Below, piece after piece: positions 24,788-33,707 of a stretch of 64,000 nucleotides of DNA. The position numbers were made by a program, and so were the translations under genes. Each line of letters opens with the position of its first letter. Within the stretch, counting starts at the first letter, position 1. The notes beneath the pieces are model-generated. The model was not told the origin of the DNA. It saw only the letters and a program-made list of their open reading frames with translations, and made no database searches. Source of the stretch: DASXQK01 sp963724385 (GTDB lineage: Bacteria > Pseudomonadota > Alphaproteobacteria > Dongiales > Dongiaceae); contig CAVRUJ010000002.1 of NCBI GenBank assembly GCA_963724385.1, positions 62,001-126,000 on the forward strand, given 5' to 3'.

Positions 24788-26074
24788 GTGAGAAAATCAC
24801 TGGCTCTTCGTTGCCTGATGATGGGTCTCGCTCTCTCGGCGATTGCCCTGCAACCCCTTTCGAACTTCGCGAATGCCGGCGCGTCGCTGACAGCTCTGCT
24901 GCTCCAGGGGTTCGGCTCCGATGCCCTGGCCGCTGCCCCGAGCACTCCGCCGGCCGCCCGCGGGATCTACGTGTGGCCCTACAACTGGGCGGTCAAGAAC
25001 GGCGACTTCGACAAGGCCCTTGCCGTCCCGGGCGTCGACGGGGTCGGCGTGCATTTCACATGGTCGGAGATTTCGCCCGCACTCAGGACCTACGACTTTA
25101 CATCCATCGACCGCCAGCTCGCGGCGGCGCGATCGCATCATCTGGCCGTGGAACTCGCCGTCGCGGCGGGCGAGGGCACGCCGGCGTGGTTGTTCGCGCC
25201 GCCTCCGCTGGGCATGGGCCTCCGCCGCCTCGATTTCGCAATGACGTATCACGGTGGCCAGGAGCCGTGCCACGCCGTCTCGATGCCGCCGCCCTGGGCT
25301 CCCGGCTATCAGGCCGCGTTCGCCGACATGCTGGCGCAGTTGTCCCGGCACCTGCGCGCGACGGGCTATGACCGCGAGGTGGCGGCGATCAAGCTCACAG
25401 GCATGAACACCCTTACCGAGGAGCTCGCGCTGCCCAACGAGAGCCCTGCGGAGTCCGGCAACCCAAATCCCTGCGTCACGGACAGCCCGCGCATCTGGGC
25501 AGGGGTGGGGTATCGGCCGTCCCTCGTCGTCCGGGCCATGAAGGGGATCGCCGCGTCCTATCAGCGCTATTTCCCGAACACGCAAGTCGTCCTCCCCATC
25601 ATCGTGATGTTCGCCTTTCCGCCCATCGGCGAAGACGGGCGGCCGATGCCGCGGTCCCAGGCGCTCGGGATCAACAACAAGCTCCTCGACGACCTCGTGC
25701 GCACGGCGGCGCGGACCCTCCCAGGGCACCTTGCCGTGCAGGACGCTTTTCTCCTCGACAGCTTGCCGGCCGATCAGCGGACCGTGGGCCTTGCGCGCGC
25801 CAACGGCATACCGGCCGCCTGGCAGACCAACGCCTGGCTGGCCAAGAACGGCAAGGGCGCAGGCTGCGCCGGAAGAGGCAACGGGTTCCTGCAGCAGATG
25901 CAGAACGCGATCCCGTGCAGCGAGTCGTCCTACCTCAGAATGCTCCGCAACGGCATGTTCCCCCAAGGCGGGGCGGGACCAAGCAAGAGCGGCCTCTTCA
26001 TCGAGGTGTTCCCGTCGGACGTCATCGCCTTCCCCCGCGCGATCATGGTCGCGCATGACGAGTGGAAGCGCTGA
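24788..26074 (+). CDS. Secreted TIM-barrel, glycoside-hydrolase-like protein
   Basis: A 428-residue exported protein beginning with GTG. The first 30-50 residues form a signal peptide ('ALRCLMMGLALSAIALQPLSNFA'). The rest looks like a (beta/alpha)8 barrel similar to GH42/GH5-like proteins: 'GIYVWPYNWAVKNGDFDKALAVPGVDGVGVHFTWSEISPA', 'YDFTSIDRQLAAARSHHLAVELAVAAGEGTPAW' and 'AAIKLTGMNTLTEELALP' near the expected acid/base Glu. A 'FIEVFPSDV' strand near the end supplies a second Glu. Substrate unknown. It lies between two guaA end copies, so it may be horizontally acquired cargo. Confidence 0.6.
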   Translation: MRKSLALRCLMMGLALSAIALQPLSNFANAGASLTALLLQGFGSDALAAAPSTPPAARGIYVWPYNWAVKNGDFDKALAVPGVDGVGVHFTWSEISPALRTYDFTSIDRQLAAARSHHLAVELAVAAGEGTPAWLFAPPPLGMGLRRLDFAMTYHGGQEPCHAVSMPPPWAPGYQAAFADMLAQLSRHLRATGYDREVAAIKLTGMNTLTEELALPNESPAESGNPNPCVTDSPRIWAGVGYRPSLVVRAMKGIAASYQRYFPNTQVVLPIIVMFAFPPIGEDGRPMPRSQALGINNKLLDDLVRTAARTLPGHLAVQDAFLLDSLPADQRTVGLARANGIPAAWQTNAWLAKNGKGAGCAGRGNGFLQQMQNAIPCSESSYLRMLRNGMFPQGGAGPSKSGLFIEVFPSDVIAFPRAIMVAHDEWKR

Positions 26075-26172
26075 CGGCTGGATCGCAAGACGCTGCGCGC
26101 GGCGCCACTGATCGACGACCATTGTCAGGACAAAGTCGCCGGCCTTCCCCTACAGCATCCTTTTCTACGCCC

Positions 26173-27720
26173 CTACTCCCACTCGATCGTCCCCGGCGGC
26201 TTGGACGTCACGTCATAGACCACCCGGTTGATCCCGCGCACCTCGTTGATGATCCGAGTGGCGACGCGGGCCAGGAACTCGTGGGGGAACGGATAGGAAT
26301 CGGCCGTCATGCCGTCCGTCGATGTGACGGCGCGCAGCGCCAGCACATGGTCGTAGGTGCGCCCATCGCCCATGACGCCGACGGTCCTGACCGGCAGCAG
26401 CACGGCGAAGGCCTGCCAGATGGCGTCGTAGAGGCCGGCCTGCTCGATCTCATCGAGATAGATCACGTCGGCCTTGCGCAGGATGGCGAGCTTCTCTTCC
26501 GTGATGTCGCCGGGGATGCGGATGGCAAGGCCGGGCCCCGGGAAGGGATGCCGGCGCACCATGCGCTCCGGCAGGCCGAGCTCGCGGCCCAAGGCCCTGA
26601 CCTCGTCCTTGAACAGCTCGCGCAAGGGCTCGACCAGCTTCAGGCGCATGCGCTCGGGCAGGCCGCCGACGTTGTGGTGCGACTTGATGGTGACGCTGGG
26701 CCCGCCGGTGAAGGAGACGGATTCGATCACGTCGGGGTAGAGAGTGCCCTGGGCGAGGAAATCGGCGCCGCCGAGTTTCCGCGCTTCCTCCTCGAACACG
26801 TCGATGAAGAGCCCGCCGATGATCTTGCGTTTGGCCTCGGGGTCGCTGACGCCGGCGAGCCGGCCCAGGAACAGCGCGCGGGCGTCGCGGTGGACAAGCG
26901 CGATGTTGTAGTGGTTGCGGAACAGCTCGACCACCGCCTCCCCCTCGCCCGCACGGAGCAGGCCGTGGTCGACGAAGATGCAGGTGAGCTGCTCGCCGAT
27001 GGCCTCGTGGATCAGCACCGCGGCCACGGCGGAATCGACACCGCCCGAAAGGCCGCAGATCACCCGGCCCTTGCCCACCTGCTTGCGGATGCGCTCTATC
27101 GCCTGCTGGCGGAAGGCGGCCATGGTCCAATCGGCGCGGCAGCCGGCGATCCGCCGGGCGAAACTCGCGAGCAGCCTGCCGCCGGCCGGCGTGTGCACGA
27201 CCTCGGGATGGAACATGACTCCGTAATAGCGCCGGTTGTCGTCGGCGATGATGGCAAACGGCGCGCCCTCGCTGGTGCCGACCACGCGGAAACCGGGCGG
27301 CAGGCGAATCACCCGGTCGCCATGGCTCATCCAGACCTGCTCGCGCTCGCCCCGGTTCCAGACGCCGTCGGTCAAGGCCGAGCTTCCCGTCACCTCGACG
27401 AAGGCGCGGCCGAACTCGCGATGGTCGGAGGCCTCGACCTCGCCGCCGAGCTGGGCGCAAAGGGTCTGCTGGCCATAGCAGATGCCGAGCAGCGGCACGC
27501 CGAGATCGAAGGCGATGCGGGGCGCGCGCGGCGTGCCCGCCTCCAGCACCGAAGCGGGGCCGCCGGAGAAGATGATGCCTTGCGGCTTGTAGGCCGCGAT
27601 CCGCGCCGGATCGACGTTGAAGGGCATGATCTCGCAATAGACCCCGGCCTCGCGCAGGCGCCGGGCGATCAGCTGGGTGACCTGGCTGCCGAAATCGAGG
27701 ATCAGGATCCGGTCGGTCAT
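26173..27720 (-). CDS. guaA: GMP synthase (glutamine-hydrolysing)
   Basis: A 515-residue enzyme that aminates XMP to GMP with ATP and glutamine. The N-terminal class I glutaminase domain has 'LLGICYGQQTL' with nucleophile Cys, and His and Glu near 'FHPEVVHTP'. The ATP pyrophosphatase domain starts with the PP-loop 'ICGLSGGVDSAVAAVL', and the dimerisation domain ends 'VVYDVTSKPPGTIEWE'. Length is normal for the family. Its 3' end is a known integration hotspot for genomic islands, and two extra copies of that end lie at 17364 and 24481. It is followed on the minus strand by no gene; guaB lies three genes upstream. Confidence 0.98.
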   Translation of the reverse strand: MTDRILILDFGSQVTQLIARRLREAGVYCEIMPFNVDPARIAAYKPQGIIFSGGPASVLEAGTPRAPRIAFDLGVPLLGICYGQQTLCAQLGGEVEASDHREFGRAFVEVTGSSALTDGVWNRGEREQVWMSHGDRVIRLPPGFRVVGTSEGAPFAIIADDNRRYYGVMFHPEVVHTPAGGRLLASFARRIAGCRADWTMAAFRQQAIERIRKQVGKGRVICGLSGGVDSAVAAVLIHEAIGEQLTCIFVDHGLLRAGEGEAVVELFRNHYNIALVHRDARALFLGRLAGVSDPEAKRKIIGGLFIDVFEEEARKLGGADFLAQGTLYPDVIESVSFTGGPSVTIKSHHNVGGLPERMRLKLVEPLRELFKDEVRALGRELGLPERMVRRHPFPGPGLAIRIPGDITEEKLAILRKADVIYLDEIEQAGLYDAIWQAFAVLLPVRTVGVMGDGRTYDHVLALRAVTSTDGMTADSYPFPHEFLARVATRIINEVRGINRVVYDVTSKPPGTIEWE

Positions 27721-27783
27721 GAATGGCCCTTCATTGTCGTTTCAGGTCCCCTGGGCAAGACGGTGAGCGGCTCTTTTCCTATC

Positions 27784-27939
27784 GTCATGCCCGCGAAAGC
27801 GGGCATCCAGGCAGGTAGCGGCGTGGCGGCGGTCGTGGATTCCCGCCCCCGCTTTCGCGAGGGCAAGCTTGCGGGAATGACGAAAACGGTTGCTGCCGAA
27901 TTGCCTCTTCCAATCGTCATGGCCGAACCGGCCATGACG
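27784..27939. repeat. Paired hairpin repeats, GTCATnCCCGCG type
   Basis: Two head-to-head hairpins (GTCATGCCCGCGAAAGCGGG and ATTCCCGC...GCGGGAATGAC) span 27784-27882, the widespread proteobacterial 'CCCGCG-AAA-GCGGG' repeat. A third perfect hairpin, CGTCATGGCC-gaacc-GGCCATGACG, is at 27915-27939. A similar pair is at 31492-31552. They lie between guaA and the GNAT gene. Probable non-autonomous REP-type repeats. Confidence 0.7.
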
Positions 27940-27964
27940 GAGAACGGAAGGGCGCGCTGAGCAG

Positions 27965-28474
27965 TCACAACGCGTTCCAGCCATAGGCGATCTCGTGCAG
28001 GGTGGCGCCCCAGAGGGCCTCGTCGCGCTCGCCGGCGCGCCTGCCGCCCATGCGCTCATAGAAGAACCTCGCCGGGTTGTCGGCCAGCACCCAGATGAGC
28101 GCCGAGACCAGATTGCGGCGCTTCAGGGAATCGAAGCAGGCGGTGAGCAAGGCCCGGCCGATACCGCGGTTCTGCCAGTCGGGCAGCACGTAGAGCGTCT
28201 CGACCTCGCCGGCGAAGGGCAGGTTCGGGCTCCGGTTGCGCCCCACGCTGCCGAAGCCGACCGGGCCTTCGTCCTCCGCCTCCGCCACCAGCACGACGCT
28301 GGCATTGAGCTGGCGCGACAGGCTCTGGCGCCAGGAGGTGGCCTTGCCGTCCACGGTCATGTCGATGAGGGTCTTGTCGGGCAACATGCCGGGGTAGGTG
28401 CTGCGCCAGGTCTCCACATGGATGCGCGCGATCGCCCGCGCATCGGCCGGCGTGGCGGGGCGAAGGCGGATCAT
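27965..28474 (-). CDS. GNAT-family N-acetyltransferase
   Basis: A 169-residue acetyltransferase. The pattern starts 'IRLRPATPADARAIARIHVETWRSTYPGMLPDKTL', typical of the RimI-like/TTR group, and the acetyl-CoA loop is 'LYVLPDWQNRGIGRALLTACF', carrying the Q/RxxGxG/A motif. The substrate is unknown; it could be a small amine or a protein N-terminus. The ATG overlaps the rsmB stop (ATGA at 28471-28474), so it is the last gene of the guaB-rsmB-GNAT unit. Confidence 0.9.
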   Translation of the reverse strand: MIRLRPATPADARAIARIHVETWRSTYPGMLPDKTLIDMTVDGKATSWRQSLSRQLNASVVLVAEAEDEGPVGFGSVGRNRSPNLPFAGEVETLYVLPDWQNRGIGRALLTACFDSLKRRNLVSALIWVLADNPARFFYERMGGRRAGERDEALWGATLHEIAYGWNAL

Positions 28475-29859
28475 GACGCGATCTCTCCAGGCTCTTCGGG
28501 CCTAGGCGCCTCCTCCGGCACGGGCTCGGCCTCGGGCTTCGCTGCTGGCCTTGCCTTGGCGAGGACCGCCAGGAAGAACCCGTCGGTGCCGTGGCGCGCC
28601 GGGCTGAGGCGCAAGAACGGCCCTTGCGACGGCGGCTCGCCGCCCAGAACCTCGCGCCAGACCTCGGCCATCGGCAGGACCGCGAAGTCCGCGTGCTCGG
28701 CAAGGAACCATTCGACCTGGTCCTGGTTCTCGCGGCCCAGCAGCGAGCAGGTCGCGTAGACGAGACGCCCGCCAGGTTTCGCCAGCCTTGCGGCGCTGGC
28801 GAGGATGCGCCGCTGGAGCGCCACGAGCTCGGCAATGTCCTCGGGCTTGAGGCGCCATTTGGCGTCGGGGTTGCGCCGCCAGGTGCCGCTGCCGCTGCAG
28901 GGCGCGTCGATGAGGACCCGGTCGAACTTGGCGAGATGGCGCTTCACCCAGGGATCGCGCTCGCTCGCAAGGCCGCGGCGCTCGACGTTGTGGACCCCGG
29001 CGCGGACGAGCCGCGTCGCGGCCCGGGCGACCCGGCCCTCGAGCACGTCGGAAGCGACGAGCTTGCCCTTGTTCTTCATCGCCGCGGCCAGCGCCAAGGT
29101 CTTGCCCCCTGCCCCGGCGCAGAAATCCACCACGCGCTGGCCCGGCCTGGCATCGGTCAGCAAGGCGACGAGCTGGGAGCCTTCGTCCTGCACCTCGATC
29201 AGCCCGGCCTTGAAGCAATGCAGGCCGGCGAGAGGCGGCCGGCCATCGACCCGGATGCCGATCGGCGAAAGCCGCGTCGGGCGGCCTTCCACGCCTTCGC
29301 GGGCGAGTGCCGCGAGCGCCTCGTCCCGGGTCGCCTTCAGGGTGTTGGCGCGCAAGTCGGTGGCGGCCGCACCCACGAGCGCGGCCATCTCCGGTTCCAG
29401 CTCGTCGCCAAGGGCTTCTTCGAGCGCGGGCTCGAGCCAGGCGGGAAATTCCAAGCGCACCGCGCGGGGCTGATCGGCATGGGCCAGGGCCTGGCCGACC
29501 AGCGCCTTGGCGAGGCGACCCTCCTGCGGCTCCAGAGGCGCCGGACGATATTGCCCGCCGTCGAAGGAGCCGGCGATGCGGTCGGCGCTCCACCCGTCGA
29601 TGAGGGCGAGCGCCGCGATCATGCGGGCGCGCTCACGGTCGGCCGGACGCTCGGGCGAGACGCGCGCGATCCACCAGTCGAGGGCCGATTGCCGGCGCAG
29701 CACGGCATAGGCGCGGTCGACGACCTCGCGCCGGTCCTGGCCGCCCATGTAGCGCCGGGCGCGGAAGAAGGCGGCGGCGGTGCGGTCGGCCGGGCTTTGG
29801 CCCTCGTGGATCGCCGCCAGAAGCTCGATCGCCGCCTGAAGCCTGGCACCAGGAGTCAC
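28471..29859 (-). CDS. rsmB: 16S rRNA m5C967 methyltransferase
   Basis: A 462-residue RsmB/NOP family enzyme. An N-terminal NusB-like helical domain (about 1-140) and a linker lead to the SAM-binding domain with 'VVDFCAGAGGKTLALAAAM' (motif I), 'DAPCSGSGTWRRNPDAKWRL' (motif IV with catalytic Cys) and 'LVYATCSLLGREN' (motif VI with the second Cys). It methylates C967 of 16S rRNA. The GTG start overlaps the guaB stop by four bases (GTGA), as expected for tight coupling. Gene order guaB-rsmB-guaA is common in alphaproteobacteria. Confidence 0.93.
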   Translation of the reverse strand: MTPGARLQAAIELLAAIHEGQSPADRTAAAFFRARRYMGGQDRREVVDRAYAVLRRQSALDWWIARVSPERPADRERARMIAALALIDGWSADRIAGSFDGGQYRPAPLEPQEGRLAKALVGQALAHADQPRAVRLEFPAWLEPALEEALGDELEPEMAALVGAAATDLRANTLKATRDEALAALAREGVEGRPTRLSPIGIRVDGRPPLAGLHCFKAGLIEVQDEGSQLVALLTDARPGQRVVDFCAGAGGKTLALAAAMKNKGKLVASDVLEGRVARAATRLVRAGVHNVERRGLASERDPWVKRHLAKFDRVLIDAPCSGSGTWRRNPDAKWRLKPEDIAELVALQRRILASAARLAKPGGRLVYATCSLLGRENQDQVEWFLAEHADFAVLPMAEVWREVLGGEPPSQGPFLRLSPARHGTDGFFLAVLAKARPAAKPEAEPVPEEAPRPEEPGEIAS

Positions 29860-31319
29860 ATGTCCGGCCGGTAATTGGGCGCCTCGCGGGTCACCTGGAC
29901 GTCGTGGACGTGGCTCTCGCGCAGGCCAGCACTGGTGATCTTGAGGAAGCGGCAGCGGCTCTGCATGGCGGCCATGTCGGCGTTGCCGGTGTAGCCCATG
30001 GCGGCGCGCAGGCCGCCGACGAGCTGATGGATCACATTGCCGGCCGGGCCCTTGTAGGGCACGCGGCCTTCCACGCCTTCGGGCACCAGCTTCAGGGCCT
30101 CGCGCACTTCCTGCTGGAAATAGCGGTCGGCCGAGCCGCGCGCCATGGCGCCGAGCGAGCCCATGCCGCGATAGGACTTGTAGCTGCGGCCCTGGTAGAG
30201 GAACACCTCGCCGGGGCTTTCGTCGGTGCCGGCGAGCAGCGAACCCACCATGCAGCAGTCGGCGCCGGCGGCGATCGCCTTGGCGAGATCGCCCGAATAC
30301 TTGATGCCGCCGTCGGCAATGACCGGAATGCCGTTCTTACGCGCCTCGCCCACCGCGTCGAGGAGGGCCGTCAGCTGCGGCACGCCGACGCCGGCGACCA
30401 TGCGGGTGGTGCAGATCGAGCCGGGCCCGATGCCGACCTTGATGGCGTCCGCCCCAGCGTCGATGAGGGCGCGCGCACCCTTGGCCGTGGCGATGTTGCC
30501 GGCGATGACCTGGCAGGCGTTGCTGAGGCGCTTCACGGCGGCCACCGCCGCGATCACGCCCTGGGAATGGCCATGGGCGGTGTCGATCACGATGACGTCG
30601 ACCTCGGCCTCGAGCAGGGCTTCGGCCCGCCGCAAGCCTTCGAGGCCAACGCCGGTCGCGGCCGCGACGCGCAGCCTGCCCTTCTCGTCCTTGCAGGCGT
30701 TGGGGAACTTCTGGGCCTTCTCGATGTCCTTGACGGTGATGAGGCCGACGCATTTGTAAGCCTCGTCCACCACCAGCAGCTTTTCGATGCGATGCTGGTG
30801 CAGCAGGCGCTTGGCCTCGTCCTTGTTGACGCCCTCGCGCACGGTGATCAGCCGGTCCTTGGTCATGAGCTCGGCCACCGGCTGGCGCCGGTCGCTGGCG
30901 AAGCGCACGTCCCGGTTGGTCAGGATGCCGACCAGCTTGCCGCTGCCCTGCTCGACCACGGGAAAGCCCGAGATCTGGTGCTCGTCCATCAGGCCGAGGG
31001 CATCGGCCAGGGTCTGCTCGGGATGGATGGTGAGCGGGTTCACCACCATGCCGGATTCGAATTTCTTGACCCGGCGGACCTCGTCGGCCTGCTTCGGCGC
31101 CTCCAGGTTCTTGTGGATCACCCCCATGCCGCCGCTCTGCGCCATGGCGATGGCCATCCGGCTCTCGGTCACCGTGTCCATGGCCGAGGACAGCAGCGGG
31201 ATGCCGAGCTCGATGGACTTGGTGAGGCGCGTGCGGGTGTCGGCTTGGGTCGGCAGGACGGCGGAGGCGGCGGGCTCGAGCAGTACGTCGTCGAAAGTCA
31301 GCGCCTCGCGAATCTCCAT
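29856..31319 (-). CDS. guaB: IMP dehydrogenase
   Basis: A 487-residue enzyme that oxidises IMP to XMP with NAD+, the first step to GMP. It has a CBS-domain pair at about 95-210, the catalytic Cys loop 'GIGPGSICTTRMVAGVGVPQL', and the 'GGIKYSGDLAKAIAAGADCCMVGS' phosphate site. The end 'YRGMGSLGAM' carries the flap Arg/Tyr motif region. Strong GGAGG site before the ATG at 31319. Head of the guaB-rsmB-GNAT operon on the minus strand. Confidence 0.98.
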   Translation of the reverse strand: MEIREALTFDDVLLEPAASAVLPTQADTRTRLTKSIELGIPLLSSAMDTVTESRMAIAMAQSGGMGVIHKNLEAPKQADEVRRVKKFESGMVVNPLTIHPEQTLADALGLMDEHQISGFPVVEQGSGKLVGILTNRDVRFASDRRQPVAELMTKDRLITVREGVNKDEAKRLLHQHRIEKLLVVDEAYKCVGLITVKDIEKAQKFPNACKDEKGRLRVAAATGVGLEGLRRAEALLEAEVDVIVIDTAHGHSQGVIAAVAAVKRLSNACQVIAGNIATAKGARALIDAGADAIKVGIGPGSICTTRMVAGVGVPQLTALLDAVGEARKNGIPVIADGGIKYSGDLAKAIAAGADCCMVGSLLAGTDESPGEVFLYQGRSYKSYRGMGSLGAMARGSADRYFQQEVREALKLVPEGVEGRVPYKGPAGNVIHQLVGGLRAAMGYTGNADMAAMQSRCRFLKITSAGLRESHVHDVQVTREAPNYRPDM

Positions 31320-31491
31320 GCCACACCTCCAGGATCGGGGACCAAAACCAGGGCCCCCGCGGGTAATGGCGCGCCATCATACACAGGACGCTAACGAAGC
31401 CAAGTGGAAGCTGGCTGTCAGATTGGTGCGGTTTCCCGCTTCTGCAAGCGGCGCCGAATGCGGATCCAATCGACCACTCCACCCCCCTTTC

Positions 31492-31552
31492 GTCACCCCC
31501 GCGAATGCGGGGGTCCAGCAGCAGGTGGATTCCCGCTTCCGCGGGAATGACG
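31492..31552. repeat. Paired hairpin repeats, second copy
   Basis: GTCACCCCCGCGAATGCGGGGGTCC and ATTCCCGCTTCCGCGGGAATGACG form two hairpins, the same two-part layout as 27784-27882. It lies between the guaB start and the end of rlmE. The arms differ slightly from the other copy but keep the CCCGC/GCGGG stems, so the two belong to one repeat family. Confidence 0.72.
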
Positions 31553-31599
31553 AGAGGGAAGGCTTCGGGCCGAAGCCCGGCCGGGCATGGAAGCTGGCC

Positions 31600-32337
31600 C
31601 TATTTTCGCGCCGGCGCCTTGGCCCGGAAACCCTGGGCGACGACGTAGATTTCCGCCGAGTCGGGACGGCTTGCCGCCGGCTTGACATGGCGCACATCGG
31701 CGAAGTCGCGCTTCAGGGCCTTCAGGAGTTCGCCGGTCGCCCCGCCTTGGAGCACCTTCATCACCAGGGTGCCGCCGGGGGCAAGCGCCTCGAGAGCGAA
31801 GGCATGGGCGGCCTCGGCCAGCGCGATGATCCGCAGGTGGTCGGTCTTGCCATGGCCGGTGGCCGGCGCCGCCATGTCGGAAAGCACGACATCGGCCGGG
31901 CCGCCAAGGGCCTCAATGAGCCCGGCCGGGGCCTTGTCGTCGAGAAAGTCGCCATGCAGCAATGTCGCCCCGGCGATCGCCTCCATCGGAGAAAGATCGA
32001 TGCCGACCACCCGGCCCTGGCGCCCGCCCGATGGCAGGCAGCGCTCGACCGCCACCTGGGTCCAGCCGCCCGGGGCGGCGCCCAGGTCGATCACCTTCTT
32101 GCCCGGCCCCAGGAAATGGAACCGGTCGTCGAGCTGCATCAGCTTGAAGGCCGCCCGCGACCGGTAGCCCCGGCGCTGGGCCTCGGCGACATAGGGATCG
32201 TTGAGCTGGCGCTCGAGCCAGCGGATCGAGGAAGGCCGGCGCCGGCCCGTGCTGCGCAGGCGCTGGGTCAGCCCGCGTCCGGTCAGCCCGCTTCCCTCCG
32301 GTCCCCTGCCGCCGCCCGGCCGGCGCGAAGCGCTCAC
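31600..32337 (-). CDS. rlmE: 23S rRNA 2'-O-ribose U2552 methyltransferase
   Basis: A 245-residue RrmJ/FtsJ-type enzyme. A basic N-terminus (1-35) is followed by 'DPYVAEAQRRGYRSRAAFKLMQLDDRF' with the first catalytic Lys, the SAM motif 'VIDLGAAPGGWTQVA', 'VVLSDMAAPATGHGKTDH' with the catalytic Asp, and 'LVMKVLQGG' with the second Lys. It methylates U2552 in the 50S subunit. The GTG start overlaps the ppx stop by four bases, so the pair is translationally coupled. Confidence 0.95.
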   Translation of the reverse strand: MSASRRPGGGRGPEGSGLTGRGLTQRLRSTGRRRPSSIRWLERQLNDPYVAEAQRRGYRSRAAFKLMQLDDRFHFLGPGKKVIDLGAAPGGWTQVAVERCLPSGGRQGRVVGIDLSPMEAIAGATLLHGDFLDDKAPAGLIEALGGPADVVLSDMAAPATGHGKTDHLRIIALAEAAHAFALEALAPGGTLVMKVLQGGATGELLKALKRDFADVRHVKPAASRPDSAEIYVVAQGFRAKAPARK

Positions 32338-33431
32338 GCTCCCGCCCGGTGCCGGCCGGCCGGACGCTTCCCCGGTTCGCGCTTGTCCGTCTGGCGCCGG
32401 GCGAGGCCTTGGCTCAGAAGCCCGAACAGGATGCCCTCGCGCACGCCCCGGTCGGCGACGCGCAGCCGCCCCACCGGCCAGAGCCGGCAGATCGCGGCCA
32501 GGATGGCGCAGCCGGCGACCACGAGGTCGGCGCGCTCGCGCCCGATGCTGGGAATCGCCGTCCGCTCGTCCAGGGACATGGCGGCGAGCCCAGCGCTCAG
32601 CCGCTCGATGTCGGGAAAATCGAGATAGGCGCCGTCGACCCGCGCCCGGTCATAGCGCGGCAGCTCGAGATGCACGCCGCAGAGCGTCGTCACCGTGCCC
32701 GACGTGCCCAGCATCTGGACTTCGCCGGCGCGCGCGGCCGCGGCCAGCCGATGGCGCTCCTCGAAGGGGAGGAGCATGCGGTGCACCTCCTCCGCCATGG
32801 CCTCGAAGGTCTCGGGCGAGATGCGGCCGTGGCCGTGGCGCTCGGCCAGGGTGACCACGCCCAGCGGGACCGAGTGCCAGCCGGCGAGGCTGCGCCGCCG
32901 CTCCGCGCCGATCTCGAATACGCCCACTTCCGTCGAGCCGCCCCCGATATCGAAGACCACCGCCCGGGAAGGGGCCTGCGCCAGGAGGGGCGCGCAGCCG
33001 GCAAACGCGAGAGCCGCCTCCTCCGCGCTCGAGATGATCTCGATATCGATGCCAGTCTCGGCCCTGACCCGGGCGAGGAAGCCGGCGCAGTTGTCGGCCC
33101 GCCGGCAGGCCTCGGTGGCGACGCTGCGGGCATGGGTGACGCCGCGCCGGCGCATCTTGGCGGCGCAGACCTTGAGCGCCTCGACGGTGCGCTCCATGGC
33201 CGCGGGCGAGAGCGAGCCCGCCGCCCCGATCCCCTCGCCCAGGCGCACGATGCGCGAGAAGGCATCGATGATGCGGAAGCCCTCGGGCCGGGGCCGGGCG
33301 ACCAAGAGCCGGCAGTTGTTGGTGCCGAGGTCGAGCGCGGCCAGCACGGCCTCCGCGCCGGCGGGGCCGTCGTCCCATGCCTGGCGCGCCGCGGCGGCGC
33401 CGAGGTTATCGTCCACTCCAAGAAACTCCAT
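32334..33431 (-). CDS. ppx: Ppx/GppA-family exopolyphosphatase
   Basis: A 365-residue protein of the Ppx/GppA family. It has the actin-like fold: 'LAALDLGTNNCRLLVARP' is the phosphate-1 motif and 'VVFDIGGGSTEVGV' the phosphate-2 motif with a catalytic Glu nearby. It splits polyphosphate or pppGpp; the two activities cannot be told apart by sequence. It forms an operon with rlmE downstream, an arrangement common in alphaproteobacteria. Confidence 0.92.
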   Translation of the reverse strand: MEFLGVDDNLGAAAARQAWDDGPAGAEAVLAALDLGTNNCRLLVARPRPEGFRIIDAFSRIVRLGEGIGAAGSLSPAAMERTVEALKVCAAKMRRRGVTHARSVATEACRRADNCAGFLARVRAETGIDIEIISSAEEAALAFAGCAPLLAQAPSRAVVFDIGGGSTEVGVFEIGAERRRSLAGWHSVPLGVVTLAERHGHGRISPETFEAMAEEVHRMLLPFEERHRLAAAARAGEVQMLGTSGTVTTLCGVHLELPRYDRARVDGAYLDFPDIERLSAGLAAMSLDERTAIPSIGRERADLVVAGCAILAAICRLWPVGRLRVADRGVREGILFGLLSQGLARRQTDKREPGKRPAGRHRAGA

Positions 33432-33633
33432 GGGCCAGGATCGGCGGACGAGCTCCTGTCCGCCGGAATCGAGGCCGATTCATTCGGGGGCGATCCTAGA
33501 CCGATTTGGCCGGCGGGGCCACGGAAGAGCGCCCAGCCGGCCCGCTCCAACTGAGGCCAGGGGCGCTTGAAAGGCAATTCCCGAGGAACTAGATTGCGCG
33601 CCTCGGGTCAGGTCACTCCCCGGGGGCCCCTGC

Positions 33634-33707
33634 TGGGGGATCGTCTAGCGGTAGGACTACGGACTCTGACTCCGTCAACCTTGGTTCGAATCCAAGTCCC
33701 CCAGCCA
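33634..33707 (+). tRNA. tRNA-Gln (CUG)
   Basis: The acceptor arm TGGGGGA pairs with TCCCCCA, followed by discriminator G and an encoded CCA. The D-arm has 'TAGCGGTAGGA', the anticodon stem 'ACGGA...TCCGT' holds loop CTCTGAC with anticodon CTG, and the T-arm is 'CTTGG-TTCGAAT-CCAAG'. The anticodon reads CAG codons, so it is Gln. Plus strand, between ppx and the TetR gene. Confidence 0.95.

Noticed and set aside
15000..26200. Integrase or transposase gene in the accessory region
   Set aside because: No tyrosine or serine recombinase or DDE transposase motif was found in any frame, so the islands appear to have lost their mobility genes.
26062..27960. Long plus-strand open frame antisense to guaA
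   Set aside because: High GC makes long antisense frames common; the translation has no domain pattern while the opposite strand is a perfect GMP synthase.
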